Source of the DNA: Paramacrobiotus metropolitanus
Lineage: Eukaryota; Tardigrada; Eutardigrada; Parachela; Macrobiotidae
Length of the DNA stretch: 64,000 nt
Direction of reading: 5' to 3'
Assembly (NCBI RefSeq): GCF_019649055.1
Contig: NW_026570472.1
Location: forward strand, 30,147 to 94,146
The position numbers and the translations under genes are program-made. Of this stretch, positions 55,225 through 64,000 are shown one piece after another. Numbering within the stretch: position 1 is the first letter of the stretch; each line of letters starts with the position of its first letter. The notes under the pieces are model-generated. The model had not been told where the DNA came from, did not search any database, and saw only the letters and a program-made list of their open reading frames with translations.

Positions 55225-56600
55225 ATGGGGAACATCATCCGTCGTCGTACGGGTACCGATGAGTACCACCTGTCCGGTCGGTCTGCTAACGATCGGTTAG
55301 TTGTACTGTTGCTCGGCGAAACTGGATCTGGAAAGTCGACCTTAATTAACTACATAACGAGCTATTGCAAAGGGGGCTCCGCGACGTCCCCGCGCATTGC
55401 CATACCCAATGAATTCTACGAGGCTACCGAAGCCTGCGCGAACAGCGAATACGGCATCGGCGATCGTATACAAAGCAGAACAACGAAGTGGTAGGTGTGT
55501 GTAAGTGCGAAGAAATTCTAATTTTGCCGACAATATTTATTTCGGGAACTACAGTATACGGCTCTGCGAGTACGAAAAAAGGCGTGCAACCTGAATAATA
55601 AAGGTGACGCGGGCTTTTCAGCAATAGTTATGATTTCGAGGTGGATGGATGCCACTTCCGCTTCATCGACAGCCCTGGGCTGAGTAACACAAATGGCATG
55701 GAAGAAGACGCTGCTCATTTGAGGGAGATTATGCAGACCGCGGAGAATGCCGGCGTCGTATCGGTCATTGTCGTCGTTCTTAACGGGACAATAACCAGGA
55801 ACACGGACAATGTGCGTAAAGCTCTGATCCGGCTTGGTGGATCATGGCCAGACGTTAATGCAGCCGAAAATGTGATTGTGGTTTTTACCCACTGCACGAG
55901 TTCGTCCTTCAATTATAACCTGGACACCCTGCATCCCTGGATACCGAAAGCAGAGAACTTCTTTTTCGTGAATAATACCGTGCTAAGTCAAGATCCACAG
56001 AGATGGTGCCAAGCGCCGTACACACAGCAAGGTACTTAAGGGAATTGTGCCGGTAAATGGTGCTAAATTCCTGTACAAGCTCAACAACTATCGCGCACCC
56101 CAAAATAACCTTTGTATAGTTCTATGAAATTCTGTAGACGAAGATTTTTGTGTACGTGAAAAACGTTAGTACGCGCACATACGGTGAGGTTATTAACTGA
56201 TGAGTAAAAAAAATTCCAAAAAAATTTAAAGGCAAAAAAAAGCCAAAAGTACCAAAAGTACCAAAAAATGTGTACCAAAAAAATGTGTACCAAAAGTCTT
56301 ATAGAAACGTTACTATTTCATGTTTTAAAATCTGTAGTTTGTATTGCTTTTTGATACATTACGTCACTTTTTCCAGGTATGGATGAAGAATGGGAACAAT
56401 CCATGCGCGCAATAGGCAAACTGCTTGACAGAGTTGGTCTGCTCCAGACAAAACGAGTGTCGATGAGCGACGACGAGGAAGAGGAACAAGGAAAAGAGGA
56501 GGGAGAAAATGAAGAAGAGAACGAAGACGACGACCAAAACGGAAGCCGGAGAAGAAGAAGCCGATTACGAAGACGAACACGAGAACAATTACCAAAGTGA
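55225..56600 (+). CDS. AIG1/GIMAP-like GTPase with acidic tail
   Basis: The exons are 55225-55490, 55628-56031 and 56377-56600, with phases 2 and 1 matching across GT-AG introns. The protein begins MGNII, a possible N-myristoylation site. G1 is LLGETGSGKSTLIN (about residues 28-42). G3 is FIDSPGLSNTNG. A VVFTHC strand stands at the G4 position, typical of the AIG1/TRAFAC class, where TH(C/D) replaces NKxD. The helix after G3 (EEDAAHLREIMQTA) also fits. The last exon has a KLLDRVGLLQ helix, an acidic run and an Arg-rich end. Intron 2 starts five bases before a family P MITE (TTAA at 56036), so the original 3' part of the G domain may have been replaced. Such GTPases assemble on membranes; the function here is unknown. 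Confidence 0.65.
56036..56300. repeat. Family P MITE, half copy, in GTPase intron
   Basis: It starts TTAAGGGAATTGTGCCGGTAAATGG, a diverged family P end, and continues through ACGCGCACATACGG and AATTCCAAAAAAATTTAAA to about 56300. No right terminal repeat is present. Confidence 0.6.
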
Positions 56601-57348
56601 AAACCAAACTGAATACCAAGACGAAGGCCAAGAGGCCCAGGACCACGAAGAAGACTACGACGAAGAGCAAGTCGAAGCTTTTTGCGAACTTGTACATTCA
56701 TGTTTCTCGCAGTTGTGTAATTCGATTTGCCTCTTGAATCCAAACCAATCTAATGATGAGTAGAGCCATTGATCGCAAGGCAGCACATAAAGAGCTTTAA
56801 CAAAATTTCAATAATTAAATAATCTGCATCCTGTTGCACAATCTCTTTGGGTAACCGTCACAAAAATTATAATGATAACTAAAAGGTCATAGTAAAGCCT
56901 ATTAAAATAAGTAATAAAAATTTCTATTAAAAATATTATAAGTAATAGTCTTCCCTCTTCGGTATTAAAGGTGTGTCCCTGTTTGATAATGCACTTACAT
57001 ACGATCCAGTGTAAATTACCCCAGAATAACTAGGAAAACGTTCTACCATGTTATGTTGAAGCGCAGTGCGCCGGTACGTTCTCGGACTAATGAGCAGCCT
57101 GGATTTGTTTTCGAATTTATTATAAATTAAATTACAGCCGAAAAGTCTATGCGGAACTGCAGTTAGGTACAAATCCAAACAAACAAAGCAAGATGCCAAA
57201 GTAAAAGTAAATTTATACGGAAACACCAATGCGCAAAGGATTCCTAAACTTCAGCAGCAAGTGCGAGTACTGGTTAGGACAAACTGGCCATTAAAGTTTT
57301 AGTGAGCTTATCTAGTGGCCTGACGGTCCGACGGAAAAAGAATGAAGT
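56601..57348. other. Downstream of GTPase; acidic frame continues
   Basis: In another frame (56509-56763) an acidic coding-like stretch continues (EEEADYEDEHENN, HEEDYDEEQVEAF) to a stop at 56763. This suggests a frameshift or an unrecognised small intron in the GTPase tail. The region beyond 56770 holds nothing recognisable. Confidence 0.4.
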
Positions 57349-57939
57349 GGTAAAATGGTAACATACCCCACGATTACTATGACGTAACCGCTGACCCCAT
57401 TCGACTCAGTTTTTCTTTCAGAGTCGAACGGTCATGACCTTTTGGGGAAAAAGGTTATCCAAAGGTCATGGAGCAAAATACAATTATATAGTGTTTTACC
57501 ATCACTCGCGTGCAATGTGTTTGTTTCTGCGCGGGTATAGTAACCCGATTAACCTAAGAAGAATAGTAAGCTGGTTAACCCAAGAGAGAAACCCTAAGAA
57601 CCTAAGAAAACACCGCTGAAATAAAACAGTAATTTGGGTTACCTAAGAAAGAAATCCTAAGAACCTAAGAAACTAGCCGTTAATGTAGAACGCTAACTTG
57701 ATCAGCATGATCACGTGACTTTTTTCTGAACAAAACATCTATAGGAAATTTATTTCGGCTAAGGAAACATAAGAAAAATTTAGTAAAAAAATATAGAAAT
57801 CATAGTCGGCCGTGAGCTTTAGATGACCTTTTCCTCCCTTAAGGTCATGGTCATCACTTTTCTACTTAGAAAAAAATACAGAGTCGAATGGCATCATCGG
57901 TTACGTCACAGCAATCGTGAGGTATATTACCATTATACC
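57349..57939. mobile_element. TIR element related to 10101-11293
   Basis: The left end GGTAAAATGGTAACATACC with CACGATTACTATGACGTAACC and ATTCGACTC is mirrored at 57880-57939. It contains a short CCTAAGAA tract (about 57555-57675) and a GGTCATG...AAGGTCATGG inverted sub-repeat. It ends a few bases before the locus D upstream module. Confidence 0.75.
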
Positions 57940-57944
57940 CATTT

Positions 57945-58640
57945 GATGATTTGCATTTTTATTTGGTCACAGTCGATAAGCTGTACATACAAACCTAAAG
58001 CACTATACAACTCTTGCAGAACAATCTTGTTCAGATCGTTCCCACGCACAATCACGTCATCGAGCGCCCGACGAGCGAGGTTCTCAGACTCAGTATCCAG
58101 GGTCCACTTTCCCATATCTGAGCGCCCTTGTCGGTAGAAATCCGTCTTTCCAATCTGTGAGCGTCGCGCGTGCTTATCTCTTGAATCTGCGTTGATAGCA
58201 AAGTGAGCCTGCGCCAGGCGTCGCGGTGCCTGCCTGACCAAAACACCGCCGATAAGCGGGCGCTGACTCACAAAGGATCCGCGTTCGCAGTGCCAACGTC
58301 GGCTCACGCGTCAGCCAGTCCGCTCTCTCGACCACGCCCCTTCCCACGTCAGGTTCGCACGCTGACATCCTCCGCAGTTACAGAAACCGTTCGCTCAACT
58401 TCGTTGTGTTGGTGCTTCGTGTGTATTGGGCAAATCATTCGGCAAACTTTCGTCTGCTAGGCTGTTCTTCGTTGCCGATTTAATTTGCCGGTTTAAACTT
58501 GGACGCAAAACCTAGGAGGGGAAGTGCATCTAGATCTCCGATCGGTGTTTATTTTTTTCAATAACATTACCGTCTGTCAAGCACTTGGCGCGTGGTGAGA
58601 TTTTGCATTTGCTTTTGAAGGAGCTTGACATTAGGTACGT
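57945..58640 (+). promoter_or_regulatory. Shared upstream module of Kelch locus D
   Basis: Its blocks are in the same order as in the A, B and C modules: GCATTTTTATTTGGTCAC, AAGCTGTACATAC, CGTCATCGAGCGCCCGACGAG, GCGCTGACTCACAAAGGATC (TGACTCA) and a CTCTCTCGACCACGCCC stretch. It ends with ACATTAGGTACGTACG, a possible splice donor of a non-coding first exon. The ATG at 59062 follows an acceptor-like GGTTGTAG. Confidence 0.5.
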
Positions 58641-60056
58641 ACGTATAGCTGTTACACAAACCCTGATTTGCCGATACTTCCCAGTATTTAGTATTCGGAG
58701 AGCTTCTGATTTTCGAAAGTATTTAAGCGGTTTTGCCGCAGCGTTTGCGGGAACGTACTGCACACTTCTGGTAATTTGCCGCGATAGGCTCCGCAGCGTT
58801 TGATCATCAACACTACTTTAGCGTTCTGCTAGTTTGAAATAGTTTATCGCATTCGAAAGCTCGGTCGTCTACTCGGATGACCTATCTGTATCTTCGTTCG
58901 GTTTCACAGAATTCTAGTTTCGTCGGTTTCTTAGATTTCCGTAAGTTTTCTTGGGTTTCCAAGAAAGCTTGTTGTTGCACAAGCGTAAAATAGTAGGGAG
59001 CAGTGCTATAAGCAAGCAACATACATTACTAACGGTTTGACCGGTTGTAGTGAACTTGATCATGGACAGTGTGGGGAAACGCAAAGCGGACGACGCTGGC
59101 GGCAGTGCTCCCAGGAGTACGCGCGTCAAGCCCGATCCCGGCCGTGACGTCAGCGCGAGCGTCAGCGGAAGCGGCGAGCCGGAACGGAGTGCACCGCCGC
59201 AGCTGGTAGCCGTTGTTACAGGCAAGTTTGTGGTGTACAGTCGCTGGTCGGCGGTGGAGGCGTATCAGTAAAATTAATTTCATTACGACAATAAAAGCTG
59301 ATGCCTTAAATGATGGTGTCCGGGTTTCTTTGCTACGTAGGAACGCCACTGTCTTCCGCAGCTGGCCAGGACTCTAAGGCCGGGATCGTCCAGCCGCGGG
59401 CCACTGTCGCGTTCCCGGCGATCGTGGCCTCGAGTACCACGGCCAGCGCTCAGCCAGCCAATACGCGCCAAAGCCTGCCGCCACCGCCGGACGATCCCAC
59501 CGTGACCGAGGCGGATCTGACACTGGACGCTTTGCTGACGCTTCTTCGACAGGATATCATTCAATTCTCAACGGAAATGGAACTATATCAGGTAAGGAAA
59601 CTGGCCGAGGCCGGCAGACAGTCGCACGAGAATGATGATGGTTTTAGACAATTTGCGCCAATGGTTTTCTCTATGCATTTTAAATTGCTGGATATGTGGT
59701 AACTTTAATTTTAATAATTTCTTTTAAAATTAATAGTGAACACTGAAGTAATTTTGGACTTAATACAAGTGTATTTTAGTTATTCAAATTTTTCAGTCCA
59801 ATCTCGCTTCAGTTGCTACGCCGCTTACATATCGTGGAGGTATCTGCAGTTCTGTTTTGTAATATGGTTCTCGACGATTATATATCGAAGTTCTACGTAT
59901 ACGGTATACGTTGTCGGACGCTCTTGTTTGCTGTTCGTTTCGATCTTCATAATTTCGGAGTAACAGAGGCGCTACGTGGAGCAGTAAATACTTAATACAG
60001 TATTAGAGTAGATTATACTCTGTACATATCACGTGATAAGCTGTACCAAACGCTTA

Positions 60057-60576
60057 ATGTGAGCACTCTTCAAAATACGCTGTTGTTCTGAAAACCTGTC
60101 TGCCTGGTTAGAGAGTGATGAAATGGTTACCATTTTTTTCAAATTTTAAATTAATTTTTAAAATTTTTGAAATTCATATAAAATTTTTAAAAACATGCTG
60201 GAAAGCTGGTTCGGTACCAAAACGATCTTCATAGTAATCTGCGTTTTCATGCAAAATTTGAAGAGAATCGGTTCATAATGAGACTTTCGGTACACCTCCG
60301 CGCGTTTAAACTTTTGGAATTTTATTTCCTTAATGACTCCCGAACCGGATGTTGCGCGCGCAAACGGATTTTACGCCTACGTATACAAATCCTTTGGCTA
60401 AAAAATGTCATAAAGCAATGCAAAAAGGTGTTTAGGAGTGCGAGCGAAATATCCCGTGTATGTATCCGAATTTGGTACTATGTACCGGGCCAAATCCCTT
60501 AATGTGAGCACTCTTCAAAATACGCTGTTGTTCTGAAAACCTGTCTGCCTGGCCAGAGAGTGATGAAATGGTTCCG
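60057..60576. repeat. 69-bp direct duplication around the MITE
   Basis: TTAATGTGAGCACTCTTCAA and the following bases up to GATGAAATGGTT occur at about 60057-60125 and again at about 60498-60573, differing mainly in TGGTTAG versus TGGCCAG. The unit includes the 3' splice site and first 16 bases of exon 3, so the intron has a decoy acceptor (TTAG) and a real one (CCAG). Confidence 0.8.
60126..60498. mobile_element. Family P MITE between duplicated splice-site segments
   Basis: It contains the AT-rich palindrome, ACGATCTTCATAGTAATCTGCG, AATGACTCCCGAACCGGATG and the right terminal repeat ending GGGCCAAATCCC before TTAA at about 60498. The left terminal repeat is missing. The element is flanked by a direct duplication described separately. 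Confidence 0.7.
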
Positions 60577-61798
60577 CGTGGACTATCCGGCGCGCTGGAC
60601 ACTGGAGAATTTCCGAGCCGTTCTACCGGAGCTGCGATGGGATCTGCTGGGCGACGCGCTATCCCTGGCTCTTCTCACCGCCACCGGGCCGCTGCGCGAC
60701 GTTTTACTGGAGCTGCGGACGCGTCTCTTCCCGTCCAAGGGTGTCCGTCTGACCGCCGCACCCCGCGAGGGTCACTACACCGAGGTGGTCTGCCTGTTCT
60801 CCGCCGACGGGCACACAGCCAGTCTGCGCTGGTATGACGCGCGCCACAACATGCTGCGCCGCATCCGGTTGCCGGCGGAACTGCAGACGTGGAACACGGT
60901 CATGGAGATGGGCCCGCTAGCGGACAACCGGATGTTGTTCCGCGTCCAGCACCGGATGTATCTGCGAGCGTATGCCTTGACTTTGATTCTGAAGAATGAC
61001 GCTGGTGGTGTGAAGGCGCAGATGGAGTGCATGTTCAACAACCACATGACCGATGCTGTTGGCCCGCTGGTCAGCCTCCAGGGCCGCGTGTACGGCTGGA
61101 GCACTGACACTTCGCCGTACGCGCTCTCCTTCGCGTACGATCCCGGAGCGCGAGGCTTTGATTACGCTATCCGTAACCCCACATTCGTTAGGTTAGTTTT
61201 TACAGCAATGTGTACAAAATATTGGGCGACTGATTCTAAGTTTGACCGGGTTGTTCGTCTGATTTCCAGAAAAGAAGCGGCGTTCGACGTGTGGAACAAC
61301 CAGTACTTCATCATCCTGGGTGGATACCCAGCCATGGGCCGTGCCAGCGACATATTGCCCCTGGCCTCCGGTGAGATGTACGACGCGGAGACGAACGCCT
61401 GGAGCGATCTGCCGGCACTGATGCAGCAGGCGCGCTGCAGTTCCGCCGCTAAAATATACAACGGCTACCTATATGTAACGGGCGGAGTCGGGTTGCTGAT
61501 GCCGTTCGGAATGACCGTTCTGAGCAGTTGTGAGCGGCTGCAGCTGGGCGTGGCCGGCGCCCAGTGGCAGCGCCTGCCCGATCTGGTCCTGCCGCGCTAC
61601 GGACACTGCATGTTCGTGCTGAACGACCAGCTGTACGTGTGCGGTGGGTGCTGCCGCGACGGGGTGCCGCTGACAGAGTGGGAGGTGTACGATGCCGCAT
61701 CGAATCGCTGGAGTGTTGTGCGCCCGGTAGAGCTGCCCGGGGCCCGCGCCGCACCGGTGGCGGCTTGTGTCACGCTGACTGTCAACTATAAATACTGA

Positions 61799-62354
61799 AC
61801 GGAGTTAATTGGATCTAATTAGATCTGCTTGTTGTTTCCTTCCGTTTCTTAGCAGTTACTGGCACTAGCACTGATTGGCGAATCCTGTATGTGATAGTGA
61901 TACAGTCTCTGATAGTAGTTTCTTTTGTCGAACACTAGCAGCCTCCAACCAGGTCTCGAAACCGCTGCGAAATGAAATTCGGAATATAGATTAACTGAGA
62001 TAATTCTGTTGTTTGGTATTGCCAGTTTTCAGTGATTAATATGCTGTTATAAAACTGGTGTGCCTGACTGATAATTGGTGAACCTAGTAACAGTTGTCCT
62101 TCGTAATAAAAAGTTCCTGCTGCAAATCTATTCTGGATTTCTTTAAGAAAAATAACAAGTAACAGCAAGTTCGCGACAACAGAACTGTAATAACTTATTA
62201 CAGTTTTGTTGTCGATTACTAATAAGTAACAATAAAAGCATAAAAAGTTCACGTAACCGCACTACTGTATACTGAGCAGAGCAGGTTCAAGCAAGAAAAG
62301 GTTATGGTAGAGTTAGAAGACCAAAATTAGTAACTTGAGAACACGGCTGCGGTA
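61799..62354. other. Intergenic between Kelch locus D and the astacin gene
   Basis: This is a convergent 3' spacer. I see no gene or clear repeat in it. Confidence 0.4.
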
Positions 62355-64000
62355 TCAACAGACTGGTTCGTTAACAGAATACTCAGTACGAGAGAAATTG
62401 AAAAAATCCGGATTTGCAGAAAATGGCACTTTGCTGCAGTCAACTGGGTAGTACAGGTCTTCGAGCGTGTATCCTATACTCTGAAAGACGTTCTTGACGT
62501 AGAAAACATCACCGGCGTTCGGCTTAGGAATCAGAGTTTGGCTGCTCCGTATCCAAGATCGGAATTTCGAATACTGACAACTGCAGTGAAGGTCTTGAAT
62601 GAATCGCAGATAAGGTAAGCCGAGCCTTAACGGCTGCTCTTTCAAATTCTTTTCCGTACTGTACGAAAGAAACTCCAGACTTAGCAGTAAATCAGAAAAA
62701 GCGTTCCATTCGAGTGACAGAAGTGTGCTTCGCGTGAACAAAATAATTGTCAATCTGTGAAATCCCACGAAGTCCTTCTTGTATACTCGTAGGTCCCGGC
62801 AATCCGATAACTGGAGCATCAGAAGATTGTGGAAACGAAATTTTGCTAGGTCGTTCGTGGAATGAGTGCTCGAACATTCAAGAAGTGTGAAACCTAACAC
62901 TTGTCGGCGAACTGGTGCAACCGTATCAGCTGTAAAATTTACCGCATCGTACCAGACCAGACTTATTGCATGCAGAGATTTACTGATTTCCGTGATTAAC
63001 GGTCGTAATTTGTCGAGTGGCGGATTTCTTTCGCATTCCAGACGGAGAAACGGTCTGCTACCGCAGTTGTCATCGCCGCCGAAACAAGCATAACTTCTCA
63101 ACGTAGCGCACTGTTCATCGGTGAAGCTCGACGGAATGACAGGAATAAATGCCGGAAACGGATCACTATGTGGAATTATATTTGCAATGGTGCAGTTATA
63201 GGCGTTATGAAGTTTGACCGCATCAGCGGTGCTTAAGCCTCGACGCTGGCCCATTTTAAAGTTTCCTCTTTTCTTCGGCAGTAGAACTGGCTGGTCTCCG
63301 TTGGCGGCATCGTAGGGGCCGAAATGCATGATGGATTCTAAGTCGTATGAAGTTCCATAAGAATCCATCTGTGGTAGTATTCGAAACGACGCCGACGCGT
63401 TCGTGCTGTTTGCATTAAAATGCACGTAGCCGTCCCGATCCGGCCGTTGGTGCTCGTGAAAGAATCCAAGAGAATGCAGTACTAAATGCTGAATGATACC
63501 TCGAGAAATGCACGCCGGAGTCAAGCTTATTATTTGCGGACCTCCTTGTCTTCCAACACTCGATCGACAGCCGGAGCTACTGAAATCAGTTTTAATCAAG
63601 AAGACTTGTAGTCAACTAGTGCGCCAGAATTATGTAGTTGTAAAGAGTACTAGGAATTGACTAGGCAGTAAGCATGCTTACGTGTTTGATAATGTAAGAC
63701 TATGAAATCCGGTTCTGCCGCCTTTCGGACAAACTTGATACACTGATCGGTTTTGTGGTGAATCCGTCGAGAGCAAAATTAATCTTCATATTGTCTCGCC
63801 AGTCTGAAAAGAACCGTAAAATAAGATAAAGCAGCACGCCAGTTAAATTGCTCCAATTTCTACTCAATGTTTTATCGATGCTTTCCGGAAAAATGTCGCC
63901 TTGAAATCAGCTTACCGAACGCTGCGCTGATGACATAGGGAACAGTTCCGTTTGTCCAAAGACGGTGATTAGGCAGCTTGCCGGTCATGATGGCAGAATC
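62355..64000 (-). CDS. Astacin-like protein with leucine-rich repeats, catalytic Glu lost (5' partial)
   Basis: The exons on the minus strand are 64000-63916 (partial), 63803-63682 and 63579-62355. The first shows RLWTNGTVPYVI, the start of the astacin catalytic domain. The last shows SGCRSSVGRQGGPQ, then HLVLHSLGFFHEHQRPDRD where HExxHxxGFxHExxRxDRD is expected: all three zinc His are kept but the catalytic Glu is Leu. The Met-turn is SIMHF. After the catalytic domain come Cys-containing sequence, two to three leucine-rich-repeat-like units (LQLSDCRDLRVYKKDFVGF, LLSLEWNAFSDLL) and a cap-like LHCSCQYSKFRSWI. In exon 2 the frame slips by one base after FALDG, before a TDQCIKFVRK stretch, and its exit phase disagrees with exon 3. 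It may be a pseudogene or a catalytically dead secreted protein. Confidence 0.65.

Larger units (their letters stand above)
59062..61798 (+). pseudogene. BTB-BACK-Kelch gene, locus D, BTB exon truncated
   Basis: Exon 1 (59062-59271) starts like locus A but stops after the first BTB strand (SRWSAVEA then YQ-stop). The rest of the BTB exon and most of intron 1 are deleted. Exon 2 (59341-59591), exon 3 (60557-61191) and exon 4 (61270-61798) are open, in phase and carry BACK-like and Kelch sequence (YFIILGGY, GYLYVTGG, LYVCGG). No alternative donor in exon 1 restores the exon 2 phase. A functional product would need a different start, so I call it a probable pseudogene, although the Kelch part shows no decay. 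A MITE plus a 69-bp duplication lies in the intron before exon 3. Confidence 0.7.

Overview
The window looks like nuclear DNA of a small invertebrate animal, most likely an ecdysozoan. Genes carry short GT-AG introns. Families seen are insect-type gustatory-like 7TM receptors, BTB-BACK-Kelch proteins, MACPF proteins, an astacin and an AIG1/GIMAP-like GTPase. A tardigrade is my best guess, but that is inference from gene families and compact introns, not from a diagnostic marker. No rRNA gene, CRISPR array or bacterial operon was seen.

Left third (1-17.7 kb): three gustatory-receptor-like loci. Two (1.27-3.6 kb and 8.7-12.7 kb, minus strand) are copies within a segmental duplication of about 3 kb. 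Each is broken in the same large exon by a different transposon: a 567-bp element with TA target duplication in the first, and a 2.2-kb element with long terminal inverted repeats and a 9-bp target duplication in the second. The third locus (15.0-16.5 kb, plus strand) is intact, with three exons and seven predicted membrane segments. A hAT-like non-autonomous element follows it.

Middle (18-35 kb) and 57-62 kb: four paralogous BTB-BACK-Kelch genes (A minus; B, C and D plus). A is complete. B has lost the BTB domain by an in-frame deletion. C has a frameshift and a nonsense codon. D has a truncated BTB exon. Each has, upstream and in the same orientation, a related sequence module of about 0.5-0.9 kb, and a fifth orphan module lies inverted between B and C. 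The module looks like a shared promoter/5' region, though a mobile repeat is not excluded.

35-46 kb: a piggyBac-like relic, a small Cys-containing protein exon related to one at 13.1 kb, a minus-strand secreted protein with the N-terminal half of a MACPF domain, and a plus-strand gene that appears to encode two consecutive MACPF domains, a Thr-rich linker, two carboxypeptidase-regulatory/CNA_B-like beta-sandwiches and a DUF2135-like domain. A detached relic of that last domain lies at 18.1-18.3 kb.

46-57 kb: a rhodopsin-type GPCR pseudogene, a decayed DIRS-like tyrosine-recombinase retrotransposon, a small secreted disordered protein with a TATA box, and a GTPase gene. Right edge: an astacin with leucine-rich repeats whose catalytic Glu is replaced, running off the window.

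Non-autonomous DNA transposons are abundant (TA-, TTAA-, TTA-, 8-bp and 9-bp target duplications). A CTTAGGTTT minisatellite motif recurs inside several of them.
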